Position numbers and translations under genes: made by a program. A DNA stretch of 64,000 bases from an uncultured Oscillospiraceae bacterium (GTDB lineage Bacteria; Bacillota; Clostridia; Oscillospirales; Oscillospiraceae): positions 62,001 to 126,000 of the forward strand of contig CALWVV010000004.1 in assembly GCA_944385035.1 (NCBI GenBank), read 5' to 3'. Shown one piece after another: positions 32,661 to 42,219 of this stretch (positions are counted from its first letter, which is position 1; each line of letters begins with the position of its first letter). The notes beneath the pieces were generated by a model. The model was not told the origin of the DNA, searched no databases, and saw only the letters and a program-made list of their open reading frames with translations.

Positions 32661-34065
32661 ACTCAAAAATTGCTTTCATGCCCTTAAAGGTCATATAGCA
32701 GTCCAGCTTGCCCACCGTCTCATAGGGGGCGTGCATGCTCAGCACCGGCACGCCGGCATCCAGGGTGTCGATGTCACGCTCGGCCATAAATACGGCCACG
32801 GTGCCGCCGCCGCCGGCGTCCACCTTGCCCAGCTCGGCCATCTGCCAGACCACGTTGGCCTCGTCCAGCACCCGGCGGGCGCGGGCCACCACCTCAGCGG
32901 AGGCATCGGAGGCCCCGGACTTGCCGCGGGCTCCAGTGTACTTGCAAAGGCCCATGCCGTAGTTCACAAAGGCGCTGTTGCGCTTCTCATACACGTCGGG
33001 GAAGTTGGGGTCATAGGCGGCGGTCACATCGGCGGACAGGCAGAAGGAATTCTCATAGCACACCCGCAGGGGTACCCCCTGGCTCTCACACAGGTCCTCC
33101 ATAAAGGTATCAAAGGATGCCGACTTCATGCCCGTAACACCCTCGGAGCCGATCTCCTCCTTGTCGGCCAGCATACACACCGCGGTGTGCTGGGGCTCCT
33201 TCACCTGGAGCAGGGCGGCCAGGCAGGCGTAGGCGCACACCCGGTCGTCGTGGCCGTAGGAGCCGATGAGGGAGCGGTCAAAGCCGATGTCCCGGGCGTT
33301 GAAGGCGGGGACGGCGGACAGCTCCGCGGAGATGAAGTCCTCCTCGGTGATGCCATACTTGCGGTTCAAAAGCTCCAGCGCATGGAGCTTCACCCGGTCC
33401 TTGCCCTCGTCGTCACTGAGGGGGCGGCTGCCCACCAGGATGTTCAGGGTCTCGGCGGGGATGGCCTCGCTCAGGGGCTTCTTGGACTGCTCCACCCCCA
33501 GGTGGGGCAGCAGGTCGTCAATGGTGAAGATGGGGTCCCCCTCCCCGTTGCCGATGGACACCCGGATCACCTGGCCGTTTTTCAGGGCCACCACACCGTG
33601 GAGCTCCAGGGGGATGGTCACCCACTGGTACTTGCGAAGGCCGCCATAGTAGTGGGTTTTCAGGAAGGCCAGCTCGTCGGCCTCATAAAGGGGGTTCTGC
33701 TTCAGGTCCAGCCGGGGAGAATCGATGTGGGCGGCGCCGATGTGGGCGCCCTGGCTCAGGCTCTCCTGGCCGATGACCGCCAGCATAATGGCCTTGCCCC
33801 GGTTTACCCGGTAGACCTTGTCTCCCGGTTTCAGCTGCTGGCCCCGGACCAGAGGCCGGAAGCCTGCGTTTTCCGCCAGGGCGATGGTGCGGTCCACACA
33901 CTCCCGCTCGGTCTTGCCCGCATCCAAAAACTGCTTATAGCCGGTGCAGTAGGCCTCCATGGCCTCATACTCCCCATCCAGCAGCCGGTCATAACCGTTC
34001 TTCCGGTCATAAACCAGGGCCTTCCGAAGCTGCTCGCCCCGGCTCAGTTCCTTAAACTCGTCCAT
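32650..34065 (-). CDS. M18-family aminopeptidase
   Basis: 471 residues, dinuclear zinc aminopeptidase. Ligand motifs are GAAHIDSPRLDL (His), GSYGHDDRVC (Asp), DKEEIGSEG (Glu pair) and a C-terminal SMHAPYE (His). These cytosolic enzymes trim acidic or neutral N-terminal residues from peptides. ATG 34065 (AAAGGAGGTC upstream) is preferred over the frame start at 34188. It is the last gene of a long minus-strand cluster; its final codons form half of hairpin 4 of repeat copy D. Confidence 0.93.
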   Translation of the reverse strand: MDEFKELSRGEQLRKALVYDRKNGYDRLLDGEYEAMEAYCTGYKQFLDAGKTERECVDRTIALAENAGFRPLVRGQQLKPGDKVYRVNRGKAIMLAVIGQESLSQGAHIGAAHIDSPRLDLKQNPLYEADELAFLKTHYYGGLRKYQWVTIPLELHGVVALKNGQVIRVSIGNGEGDPIFTIDDLLPHLGVEQSKKPLSEAIPAETLNILVGSRPLSDDEGKDRVKLHALELLNRKYGITEEDFISAELSAVPAFNARDIGFDRSLIGSYGHDDRVCAYACLAALLQVKEPQHTAVCMLADKEEIGSEGVTGMKSASFDTFMEDLCESQGVPLRVCYENSFCLSADVTAAYDPNFPDVYEKRNSAFVNYGMGLCKYTGARGKSGASDASAEVVARARRVLDEANVVWQMAELGKVDAGGGGTVAVFMAERDIDTLDAGVPVLSMHAPYETVGKLDCYMTFKGMKAIFESTK

Positions 34066-34093
34066 AAAAAGACCTCCTTTGAAACTTAGTATG

Positions 34094-34690
34094 TTATTCT
34101 TCCAGGATCTTATGTAGTACCGCCCGTACCTGGGAGGCAAACGCCTCCTGGGTGGGGCAGTCGTTGACGAAGGCAATATCACAGCCATCGGTGAAATAGC
34201 GGTCCGGCTTCTGGGCCCGCACCCGCGCCCAGGCGTAATCCTCGGAAATGCCCTCTCGGGTCATGATCCGGCGCACCCGGACCTCCGGGGGCGCCACCAC
34301 GGCAATGGTGGTGTGGCACAGCTCTCCCAGGCCGCTCTCCAGCAGGGCGATGGCATCCACCGCCGCCAGGGGCCGCCCGGAGCGGCGGTGTTCCTCCAGA
34401 AGCTCCTTTGTCCGCTCCACCGTGGCCCGCTGGGCGATGGCGTTGAGGCGCTGGAGCTTTTCAGGGTCACCGAACACCATGCTTCCCAGCTTCTTCCGGT
34501 CGATGGCCCCGTCCGTTCCCCGGAGAGGACCAAACTCCGCTTCCAGTCTTTTCTGTAAAGTAAGATCACTTTCCAGTAATTGATGGTACACGGCGTCGCA
34601 GTCGATGACTGCGCCCCCCAGGGCCTCCACCTCACGCAGGGCGGTGGTCTTCCCCGCCCCGGTGGGGCCGGTGATGCCGATGATTTTCAT
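34094..34690 (-). CDS. coaE: Dephospho-CoA kinase
   Basis: 198 residues, last step of coenzyme A synthesis. P-loop GPTGAGKTT (residues 7-15), IDCDAVYHQLL substrate motif and the lid region with R-x-x-x-R basic residues (RVRRIMTREG). Three bases separate it from the upstream sua5 stop, so translation is probably coupled. Confidence 0.93.
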   Translation of the reverse strand: MKIIGITGPTGAGKTTALREVEALGGAVIDCDAVYHQLLESDLTLQKRLEAEFGPLRGTDGAIDRKKLGSMVFGDPEKLQRLNAIAQRATVERTKELLEEHRRSGRPLAAVDAIALLESGLGELCHTTIAVVAPPEVRVRRIMTREGISEDYAWARVRAQKPDRYFTDGCDIAFVNDCPTQEAFASQVRAVLHKILEE

Positions 34691-34693
34691 AGC

Positions 34694-35719
34694 CTACACC
34701 TCGATGATATGAAACCCCGCCGCCTTATTCAGGCGGTTGGCGATGGCCAGGCCGATGCCGCTGGTGTCCGGGCACTGGGCCCAGATGGCGGGGACGCTGG
34801 TATGATCGAAGGAGCGCAGGGCGTCAAAAATGTGCCTTGCCTGCTCCTCCTTGTCCCCGGCGGGGCCCAGGTCCATCACGGGCCGGGCGGAGGAGCGTCC
34901 GGTAAACAGGGGCAAAAACTCGTCGAAGCAGATGATGCCGTCCTCGCTCTGGGCGTGGGCGGCAATATACTCCGCGCTCTTCTTCGGGTCGCCGGTGACC
35001 ACGGTCACCGGGGCCTTGGGGGCATAGTGGCGGTACTTCATACCGGGGGCTTTGGGCTTCTCCCCCGCCCCCAGCAGCCGGGTGACCGCCGGGTCCACGT
35101 CCACCTCCCCCAGTACCGCCCGGAGCTGCTCCAGGGTAATCCCGCCGGGACGCAGCAGACGGGGCGGATTGCAGGTCAGGTCGATGATGGTGGACTCCAC
35201 CCCCACGGAGCAGGGGCCCCCGTCCACGATGGCCTCGATCTTCCCGTCCATGTCCTCCAGCATGTGCTGGGCGGTGGTGGGGCTGGGCCGGCCGGAGGTG
35301 TTCCCCGAGGGGGCGGCCACCGGCACTCCGGCGGCAGCAATGATGTCCCGGCACAGCTTGTGGGCGGGGCAGCGCATGCCCACGGTGTCCAGTCCCGCGG
35401 TGACCGCCTCCGGCACCATATCCTTGTGGTAGAGAATCATGGTCATGGGGCCGGGCCAGTACGCTTCCGCCAGCTGATAGGCTGTCAAGGGAATATCCTT
35501 GCAATACCGCTCCAGCCAGGACACGTCGGGGATATGTAAGATGAGCGGGTTATCTTGGGGGCGGCCCTTGGCGGCAAAGATGTTCTTTACCGCCTGCTCA
35601 TTGAGGCCATTGGCCCCCAGGCCGTACACGGTCTCGGTGGGGATGCCCACCAGGCCCCCCTCCCGCAGGAGGACGGCGGCCTCAGCCAGTTCTGTTTCGG
35701 TCAAAAGCTTGGTTTTCAC
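34694..35719 (-). CDS. L-threonylcarbamoyladenylate synthase, Sua5 type
   Basis: 341 residues: an N-terminal YrdC domain (about 10-200: GIPTETVYGLGAN, KGRPQDNPLILH, APSGNTSGRPSPT) plus a C-terminal Sua5 domain (about 220-340). It makes TC-AMP from threonine, bicarbonate and ATP for the t6A37 modification of ANN-decoding tRNAs. GTG start 35719 with AGGAG 8 bases before. It is linked to prfA in the same cluster, a common Firmicute arrangement. Confidence 0.93.
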   Translation of the reverse strand: MKTKLLTETELAEAAVLLREGGLVGIPTETVYGLGANGLNEQAVKNIFAAKGRPQDNPLILHIPDVSWLERYCKDIPLTAYQLAEAYWPGPMTMILYHKDMVPEAVTAGLDTVGMRCPAHKLCRDIIAAAGVPVAAPSGNTSGRPSPTTAQHMLEDMDGKIEAIVDGGPCSVGVESTIIDLTCNPPRLLRPGGITLEQLRAVLGEVDVDPAVTRLLGAGEKPKAPGMKYRHYAPKAPVTVVTGDPKKSAEYIAAHAQSEDGIICFDEFLPLFTGRSSARPVMDLGPAGDKEEQARHIFDALRSFDHTSVPAIWAQCPDTSGIGLAIANRLNKAAGFHIIEV

Positions 35720-35730
35720 AACAAAGACTC

Positions 35731-36264
35731 CTAATTCCCGGCCTTTTTCACCGAGAAAATCAAATGGGGCATAGTGACCCCGTAGTAGTGCTTGACAAAC
35801 ACGCCCCGGACCTCCATGCCGTTGCGGCGGGCCACAGCCTGGGAAGGAAGGTTGTTGTCCCGGATGATGGAAAAGACCTCCTCCGCTCCCAGCTGCTCAA
35901 AGGCGTAGTCCCGGCAGGCCTGGGCAGCTTCGGTGGCATAGCCCTTGTGCCAGGCGGCTTTCTCCAGCAGATAGCCCACCTCCAGCACCGGCTCCTCCCG
36001 GCCGCAGTCCTGCCAGGTAAGGCCGCACTGGCCCACCATCTCCCCGGTGGCTTGTTCCACCACCGCCCACAGGCCGATGCCATCCCGTGCATAACGCTCC
36101 TGCTGGCGGCGAAGCCACTCCCACGCCTCCTCCTCGGGAAAGGCGTGCTCATAGGCGTACATGACCTCCGGGTCCTGGAGCATACGGCACAGGGCGGGGA
36201 AATCCTCATCGGTCATCTCCCGGAGCATGAGCCGCCGGGTGGTCAGAATTGCGTTACGCATCAC
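35731..36264 (-). CDS. GNAT-family N-acetyltransferase (RimJ/RimL-like)
   Basis: 177 residues. Acetyl-CoA site signatures are VLEVGYLLEKAAWHKGYATEAAQACRDYAFE and a later SIIRDNNLPSQAVARRNGME. The N-terminus TTRRLMLREMTDEDFPAL is typical of RimL-like enzymes that acetylate protein N-termini or small amines; the substrate is unknown. It overlaps the 3' end of the HAD gene by 11 bases. Confidence 0.85.
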   Translation of the reverse strand: MMRNAILTTRRLMLREMTDEDFPALCRMLQDPEVMYAYEHAFPEEEAWEWLRRQQERYARDGIGLWAVVEQATGEMVGQCGLTWQDCGREEPVLEVGYLLEKAAWHKGYATEAAQACRDYAFEQLGAEEVFSIIRDNNLPSQAVARRNGMEVRGVFVKHYYGVTMPHLIFSVKKAGN

Positions 36265-36910
36265 TTAAAATCACTTCTTTTAACTGCTGGGTATTCTCTG
36301 CCAGGAAGTTTGCTCCCTCCTGCTCCAGCTCCCCACGGCTGCGGAACCCCCAGAGGACACCGCAGCTGGTGAGGCCGCCGTTTTTGGCGGTCTGGATATC
36401 CACGTTGCTGTCCCCCACAAAGAGGGTATTCTCCTTTGTGGCCCCCATCTCCTCCATCAGCCGGTGCAGAAGGGTGGGGTCGGGCTTGGTGGGCAGGCCG
36501 TCCAGCGCCCCCTGGGCATGGGAGAACACCCCCGGAAAATACCCCTCCAGAATGGAGGGCACCAGGGAGTGGGCCTTGTTGGACAGCACGGCGATGTTCA
36601 CCCCCGCCCCCTTCAGCTCCTTCAGCAGGTCGGCGATGCCGGGATAGGGGGCGGTTTTGTCTTCCTTGTGGGCATCGTAGTAAGGCATAAACTCCTCCAG
36701 CACCTGCTGCAGGCCCTCCGGGGTGCGCCAGTCTTCCGGGACAAAGCGCTGGGCCAGCTTTTTCATGCCGTTGCCCACATACTGCTTGTACTCCTCCACC
36801 GTGTGGGTGGGCCAGCCGTGGTTTCGGCACACCCAGTTGGCCGCGTCGGCCAGGTCGTCAATGGTGTTGAGGAGGGTGCCGTCCAGGTCAAAAATCACAT
36901 TCTGATACAT
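36254..36910 (-). CDS. HAD-superfamily phosphatase (phosphoglycolate phosphatase-like)
   Basis: 218 residues, subclass I HAD. Motif I DLDGTLLNT (residues 8-16), motif II LSNK, motif III lysine in LPTKPDP and motif IV VGDSNVDIQTAK. The helical cap after motif I fits Gph/PGP enzymes. Substrate not proven. It is embedded between a small acidic gene and the GNAT gene. Confidence 0.85.
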   Translation of the reverse strand: MYQNVIFDLDGTLLNTIDDLADAANWVCRNHGWPTHTVEEYKQYVGNGMKKLAQRFVPEDWRTPEGLQQVLEEFMPYYDAHKEDKTAPYPGIADLLKELKGAGVNIAVLSNKAHSLVPSILEGYFPGVFSHAQGALDGLPTKPDPTLLHRLMEEMGATKENTLFVGDSNVDIQTAKNGGLTSCGVLWGFRSRGELEQEGANFLAENTQQLKEVILSDA

Positions 36911-36922
36911 AAAAACGCCCTC

Positions 36923-37180
36923 TTACTCGTAAAGCCCGATCTCCATACAGCCAAATTCCACCTTGGTGTCCTTGGCAAAGCCCGCCTGCTGCAGGTAGGC
37001 CTTCACGGCGATCTGGGCGTACTTGGGATTGTGGCGCTCGTCCTCCAGCTCCAGGTCAATGCGGCCGGTTTCTCCGCCGCAGACAGCGCCGCCGTCCTCC
37101 AGCACCTGGTTGAGCTCCTCCACCACGTCGCCCAGCTCCTTGCCCTCGGGGAGGGCGGTATAATGAATGTAGAGTTCCAT
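36923..37180 (-). CDS. Small acidic protein, unknown
   Basis: 85 residues (MELYIHYTALPEGKELGDVV and on), no membrane segment, one or two cysteines, rich in Glu and Gly. I do not recognise the family. Its place between prfA and the HAD gene, with short gaps on both sides, shows that it is co-transcribed. ATG 37180 with GAGAGG 10 bases upstream; a TTG at 37186 is possible. Confidence 0.7.
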   Translation of the reverse strand: MELYIHYTALPEGKELGDVVEELNQVLEDGGAVCGGETGRIDLELEDERHNPKYAQIAVKAYLQQAGFAKDTKVEFGCMEIGLYE

Positions 37181-37198
37181 AGTCAACTATCCTCTCGT

Positions 37199-38257
37199 TT
37201 AAAGTTGATTTTGCAGTTTCTCCGCCTGGTCGGCGGCGGCCAGGGCGTCCAGAATCTCGTCCAGGTCCCCGTCCATCACGCTGTCGATCTTATAAAGGGT
37301 CAGGCCGATGCGGTGATCGGTGACCCGGCCCTGGGGGAAGTTATAGGTGCGGATGCGCTCGTTGCGCATGCCGCTGCCCACCTGGCTTCGCCGCTGGGCT
37401 GTATACTCGCTGGAAATTTTCTCCTGCTCCGCCTCATAGAGCCTTGAGGCCAGAAGGCGCATGGCCTTGTCCCGGTTCTGGAACTGGCTGCGCTCCTGCT
37501 GGCACTCCACCACGGTGCCTGTGGGCTTGTGAATGAGGCGCACGGCAGAAGAAGTCTTATTCACGTGCTGGCCCCCCGCCCCGGAGGAGCGGAACACCTG
37601 CATCTCAATGTCGGCGGGGTTTAGCTGCACGTCCGCCGTCTCCATTTCCGGCAGCACCGCCACGGTGGCGGTGGAGGTGTGTACCCGGCCGCCGGACTCG
37701 GTCTCCGGCACCCGCTGGACCCGGTGCACGCCGCTTTCAAACTTCAGACGGGAATAGGCTCCATCCCCCTCGATGGTAAAGGAAATTTCCTTTATCCCGC
37801 CTAGCTCCGTTTCGCTCACCGAGTCTATTTCAATGCGCCACCGGCGCGACTCGGCGTACATGGAGTACATGCGGTACAGGGAATGGGCAAAGAGGGCGGC
37901 CTCCTCCCCTCCTACTCCGGCCCGGATCTCCACGATGACGTTTTTATGGTCGTTGGGGTCCTTTGGGAGCAGGAGGATCTGCAGCTCCCGTTCCAGCTGA
38001 GGAATTTGTTCCAGGGCCTGCTGGTACTCCTCCTGGGCCAGCTCCTTCATCTCCGGGTCGCTCATCAGCTCCTGGGCCTGGTCCCGCTGCTCCAGGGTAC
38101 GCCGGTAGGTGCGGAAGGTCTCTACCAGGGTTTGGAGCTCTGCCTGCTCCTTGTTGAGCTTTGCCACCAGAGCGGGGTCATCGTAGGTCTCAGGCGCGGC
38201 CAGGCGGGCCTCGATTTGGCTGTATTTTGCTTCGATTGCGTTGAGCTTATCCAGCAT
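37199..38257 (-). CDS. prfA: Peptide chain release factor 1
   Basis: 352 residues. It recognises UAA/UAG and triggers peptidyl-tRNA hydrolysis. The GGQ motif SSGAGGQHVNKTSSAVRL (about residue 225) and the codon-recognition region with RVPETESGGRVHTSTATV are present. Length is typical. In many Firmicutes prmC follows; here it is missing from the cluster. GGAGG 8 bases before ATG 38257. Confidence 0.97.
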   Translation of the reverse strand: MLDKLNAIEAKYSQIEARLAAPETYDDPALVAKLNKEQAELQTLVETFRTYRRTLEQRDQAQELMSDPEMKELAQEEYQQALEQIPQLERELQILLLPKDPNDHKNVIVEIRAGVGGEEAALFAHSLYRMYSMYAESRRWRIEIDSVSETELGGIKEISFTIEGDGAYSRLKFESGVHRVQRVPETESGGRVHTSTATVAVLPEMETADVQLNPADIEMQVFRSSGAGGQHVNKTSSAVRLIHKPTGTVVECQQERSQFQNRDKAMRLLASRLYEAEQEKISSEYTAQRRSQVGSGMRNERIRTYNFPQGRVTDHRIGLTLYKIDSVMDGDLDEILDALAAADQAEKLQNQL

Positions 38258-38283
38258 AGGGGACCTCCAAAGGGTTGGAATAT

Positions 38284-38910
38284 TTACCGGTCAAAGACAA
38301 AGGACTTCACCAGGGCCAGCGGCTCCCGTATGTACATATAGAGCCGGGAGGGCAGATGGCTCTCCGGGGCGGCCAGGGTGGAGACGTTGTCAAATCCCGC
38401 ACGCTGGGCCAGCATTCTGGCCCTGGTCAGGTGAAAGCCGTTGGACACCACCAGTACCCCGTCGGAGCAGTCGATGTCTTCCTGGCTCAAAAGCTCCTTG
38501 GAATACTGGAAATTCTGGGTGGTATTGTGAGACTCCCCCTCCAGAAGGATGTTCTCCTCTTCCACCCCGCGCTCCACCAGGTAGTCGGCCATGGCCTGGG
38601 CCTCGGTGGTGGGCTCGTCCGGTCCCTGGCCCCCGGAGACCACCACGGTCAGGTCCGGGTGCTCCTCCAGATAGCTCAGGGCCTCATCCAGGCGGTCTTT
38701 TAACAATACCGAGGGGCCGTTCTCGCGCACCTGACAGCCTAGGATGATCATCACCTGGGGATCGCCGGAGATATGGTCGTAGGAGCCGGTGAGCACCAGC
38801 CCCAGCAAAATGGCAAAGGACAGGACCCCAGCCCCCACGAGGGCCAGCAGGGCCTTCGCCCACCGGGGGAAGCGGTTTCCCTTATAGCTGTACACTTCGA
38901 GTTTGCTCAT
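38284..38910 (-). CDS. YdcF/SanA-like DUF218 membrane protein
   Basis: 208 residues with one membrane helix (about 18-42) and an external DUF218 domain: MIILGCQVRENGPS, VVVSGGQGPDEPTTEAQAM and ESHNTTQNFQYSKELL. Members act in envelope processes and may bind SAM or polyprenyl substrates, with no settled reaction. Its ATG overlaps the TGA of the ABC-F gene by four bases (ATGA), so it is coupled. Confidence 0.85.
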   Translation of the reverse strand: MSKLEVYSYKGNRFPRWAKALLALVGAGVLSFAILLGLVLTGSYDHISGDPQVMIILGCQVRENGPSVLLKDRLDEALSYLEEHPDLTVVVSGGQGPDEPTTEAQAMADYLVERGVEEENILLEGESHNTTQNFQYSKELLSQEDIDCSDGVLVVSNGFHLTRARMLAQRAGFDNVSTLAAPESHLPSRLYMYIREPLALVKSFVFDR

Positions 38911-40802
38911 CCTCTGGCCTCCTCCAGCTGAGCCGCCAGGTCCTCCCAGCGGGCGTAGAGCTTCAGGATCTCCTCCTCCAGGGCCTCCTTCTTCTCATAA
39001 AGCTCCTGGAGCTTCAAATAATCGGCGGCGGCCTCCTCCATCTGGAGGGTGAGGTCGTACATCTCCTCCTCCGCCTTGCCCACCGCCCGCTCGGCGGCGG
39101 CCACTTCCTTTTCCAGGGTCTTGGTGCCCCCCGGACGCTTGGGCTTCTCCTTCTTGGGCTCCTCCTTCACCGGAGGGGGGACGGGAGCCGCTTTTTTCGC
39201 CTTGGCGGCCTGGTATTCCTGATAGGTGCCCTTAAAGTCGGTGATGTGCCCGTCCTCCAGCATCCAGATCCGGGTGGCAAAGCGGTCGATGAAGTAGCGG
39301 TCGTGGGAGACAAAGAGCAGGTTGCCCTCGTACTCCTCTACCGCCTCCTCGATCCACTCCCGGCTCTGGATGTCCAGGTGGTTGGTGGGCTCGTCCAGGA
39401 TCAGCAGGTTGATTTGGCTGTCCATGAGCATACACAGCCGCAGGCGGCTCTGCTCCCCGCCGGACAGGGTGGACACGCTCTTAAATACGTCCTCCCCCCG
39501 GAACTTAAAGGAAGCCAGCCGGTTCCGGGCGGTCTGGGCGGTGCAGTCCAGGTCGTAGATCATGGTGTCCACCAGGCTGCGCTCCGGGTGGTCAAAGTGG
39601 ATGATCTGGGGCAGGTAGCCGATCTTCACCGTGGGGCCCAGGCAGAGCTTTCCGCTGTCGGGCTCCTCCTCCCCCATAAGGATTTTAATGAGGGTGGACT
39701 TGCCGGTGCCGTTGTCCCCCAGCAAAGCGATGCGCTCGCCCCCTGCCACCTCCAGGTTCACATCGGAAAAGAGGGTGCGCGCTCCGAAGGACTTTTTCAG
39801 GTTTTTGATGGTGAGCACCTCGTCCCCCCGGAACTCCCGCTCGCCAAAGCGGACCTCCATCTTCCGCTCCTTTTTGGGGCGGTCGGTGGAGCGCATTTTC
39901 TCAATGCGCTTTTCCATGGACTGGGCCCGCTTGAAGGTCTTGTCGTTGCCCGAGTAGGCCCAAATGCGAAGCTGCTCGGCGGCCTTCTCCAATTGCTGGA
40001 TCTTGGCCTGCTCCTTCTCATACTGGCGTAGCTTCTCCTCGTAGCGCCGCTCCTTTTCCACGGCGTAGAAGCTGTAGTTGCCGGAGTAGAACTCCGCCTT
40101 GCCGTTTTGGATCTCGATGACCCGGTCCACCACCTTGTCCAGGAAGTACCGGTCGTGGGAGACGGTGAGCACCGTCCCCTTGAATTTTTCCAGGTACTCC
40201 TCCAGCCACTCAGTGGCCCGCAGGTCCAGGTGGTTGGTGGGCTCGTCCAGCAGGAGAATGTCCGTATCCTCCAGAATGAGCCGGGCCAGGTTCACCCGTG
40301 TCTTCTCGCCCCCGGAGAGCTTGTCAAAGGGCTGCTCCCGCATGGCCTGGGGGATGGACAGGCCGTTGCACACCTTATTTTTATTGGTGTCCGTCTCATA
40401 GCCGCCCCCGGCCTGGAAGGCGGCGGTAAGCTTGTCATACCGGGACAGAATGGCGGGGTCGCTCTCCCCGTCGGCCATGCGTCCGGCCAGAGCGGCCATC
40501 TCCTCCTCCATTTTGTGCAGGGGGGCAAAGGCGGTGTCGATCACGTCCTCCACGGTGTAGCCCTGGGGATAGACGGGGATCTGGGAGATGAGGCCCAGGC
40601 GCTTGCCCGGAGCGATCATCACCTCGCCCTCGTCATAGTCCACCACGCCCGTGAGGATGCGCAGCAGGGTGGTCTTGCCGCAGCCGTTAGGGCCCAGCAA
40701 TCCCACCCGTTCGCCGGTGTCCACCTGAAAGGTGAGTCCGTCCAGTATTTTGCTGCCGACCTCAAACTCCTTGACCAGGCCGGATACGGAAATGTCAATC
40801 AT
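38907..40802 (-). CDS. ABC-F family ATPase
   Basis: 631 residues, two ABC domains without membrane segments. Walker A are GPNGCGKTT and GDNGTGKST; signatures LSGGEKTRVN and LSGGEQSRLR; the linker between them is helical and charged. A C-terminal coiled coil (about 545-630) follows a KPKRPGG linker, the Uup/YfmR-like architecture. ABC-F proteins act on the ribosome (E-site) to resolve stalls or protect from antibiotics. ATG 40802 is chosen; the frame upstream to 41045 overlaps murF out of phase. Confidence 0.9.
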   Translation of the reverse strand: MIDISVSGLVKEFEVGSKILDGLTFQVDTGERVGLLGPNGCGKTTLLRILTGVVDYDEGEVMIAPGKRLGLISQIPVYPQGYTVEDVIDTAFAPLHKMEEEMAALAGRMADGESDPAILSRYDKLTAAFQAGGGYETDTNKNKVCNGLSIPQAMREQPFDKLSGGEKTRVNLARLILEDTDILLLDEPTNHLDLRATEWLEEYLEKFKGTVLTVSHDRYFLDKVVDRVIEIQNGKAEFYSGNYSFYAVEKERRYEEKLRQYEKEQAKIQQLEKAAEQLRIWAYSGNDKTFKRAQSMEKRIEKMRSTDRPKKERKMEVRFGEREFRGDEVLTIKNLKKSFGARTLFSDVNLEVAGGERIALLGDNGTGKSTLIKILMGEEEPDSGKLCLGPTVKIGYLPQIIHFDHPERSLVDTMIYDLDCTAQTARNRLASFKFRGEDVFKSVSTLSGGEQSRLRLCMLMDSQINLLILDEPTNHLDIQSREWIEEAVEEYEGNLLFVSHDRYFIDRFATRIWMLEDGHITDFKGTYQEYQAAKAKKAAPVPPPVKEEPKKEKPKRPGGTKTLEKEVAAAERAVGKAEEEMYDLTLQMEEAAADYLKLQELYEKKEALEEEILKLYARWEDLAAQLEEARG

Positions 40803-40828
40803 AGCGTTCCTCTTTTGTTGCTCGTTGC

Positions 40829-42217
40829 TCAGTGCTCCGGTGTCTGCTTCACCAAAAAGGCGGTGATGTCCTCCATCTTCATTCCACGGGAGGCTTTCAC
40901 CAAAATGGTGCAGTCCCCCCGCAGCAGCATAGGCAGGCGCTCCATGGCCTCCCCCTTGTCCTGGCAATAGAGGACCTGGGGCACCCCGGCGTCCCGTGCC
41001 CCCTGGGCCATCGCCGCCGACTGCTCGCCCACAGCCACCAGGCACTGGATGCCCGCCTGGCCCAGGTACTCCCCGACCTCCGCGTGGAGGGCGGGAGAGA
41101 ATGGCCCCAGCTCCAGCATGTCGCCCAGTACGGCGATCTTATAGCTGCTCTGGCTGTCGGACAAAACGCTGATGGCCGCCCGCATGGACTGGGGATTGGC
41201 GTTATAGGTGTCGTCCAAAATGATGATCCCATTCCCCCGGCGCAGAATATTCATGCGCATGCGGGTGGGGACAAACTGGCGAATGCCCTGCTCGATCTCA
41301 TCGGCGGTGAGGCCAAAGCGCTCGGCCACCGCCGCGGCAATGAGGGTGGGATAGACCATGTGCTCCCCCAGGGCGGGGATGCACACCTCCCGGTCCATAT
41401 GGGGGGTGGTCAGGCGGCAGTGGATGTGGCTCACCCCGTCGCCCCCGGTGATCTGGGCCCGGTACTCCATCCCCTCCCCCTGGCCGCAGAACACGGTCTG
41501 CACCGGGGCGTGGCCCCGGAGGGTGGCGAGCATGGGGTCGTCTCCGTTGAGGACCAGCAGGCCGTCGGGCTTGATGTGGGGCAGCAGCTCGCACTTGGCC
41601 TTGAAGATGTTTTCCCGGCTGCCCAGGCGCTCAATGTGGGCATCGCCGATGTTGGTGATGACCCCCACCTCGGGCTTGACAATGCCGCCCAGGTAGTCGA
41701 TCTCTCCAAATTTATCCATGCCCATCTCCACCACGCCCACCTGGTGGCTGCTGTCCAGGCGCAGGAGGGTCAGGGGCAGGCCGATGTTGTTGTTGAAGTT
41801 CCCCTCGGTTTTCAGGACCTTATACTTGACCCCCAGCACCGCGGCCAGCATATCCTTGGCCGTGGTCTTGCCCACGCTGCCGGTGACGGCCACAAAGGGG
41901 ATCTGGAACTGCTCTTTATACCAGGCGGCCAGATCCCGCAGGGCCCGCTGGGTGGAGGACACCTTTACATAGAATTTTCCCGGCTGGTAGCTCTCCCGTT
42001 CCCGCTGGGTGAGGCACCCCACCGCCCCGGACTCCAGGGCGGCGTTGATATAGGCGTGGCCGTCAAAGCGCTCCCCGGCCAGGGGGATGAACAGGGAGCC
42101 GGGATGGATGTCCCGGCTGTCGGTGTCCACATGGAAAATAGGGGTGTTCTTGTCAAACTCCCCCAAAAGCTGCCCGTCTACCGCCTGAAGCAGCTGTCCT
42201 AAGGTAATAGTCTCCAC
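40829..42217 (-). CDS. murF: UDP-MurNAc-tripeptide--D-Ala-D-Ala ligase
   Basis: 462 residues. It adds D-Ala-D-Ala to complete the UDP-MurNAc-pentapeptide. ATP loop VTGSVGKTTAKDM (about 110), EGNFNNNIGLPLTLL, EMGMDKFGEI, and DDTYNANPQSM in the C-terminal domain. GTG 42217 starts two bases after the ddl stop, so the D-Ala-D-Ala maker and user are translated together. Confidence 0.95.
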   Translation of the reverse strand: METITLGQLLQAVDGQLLGEFDKNTPIFHVDTDSRDIHPGSLFIPLAGERFDGHAYINAALESGAVGCLTQRERESYQPGKFYVKVSSTQRALRDLAAWYKEQFQIPFVAVTGSVGKTTAKDMLAAVLGVKYKVLKTEGNFNNNIGLPLTLLRLDSSHQVGVVEMGMDKFGEIDYLGGIVKPEVGVITNIGDAHIERLGSRENIFKAKCELLPHIKPDGLLVLNGDDPMLATLRGHAPVQTVFCGQGEGMEYRAQITGGDGVSHIHCRLTTPHMDREVCIPALGEHMVYPTLIAAAVAERFGLTADEIEQGIRQFVPTRMRMNILRRGNGIIILDDTYNANPQSMRAAISVLSDSQSSYKIAVLGDMLELGPFSPALHAEVGEYLGQAGIQCLVAVGEQSAAMAQGARDAGVPQVLYCQDKGEAMERLPMLLRGDCTILVKASRGMKMEDITAFLVKQTPEH

Positions 42218-42219
42218 GA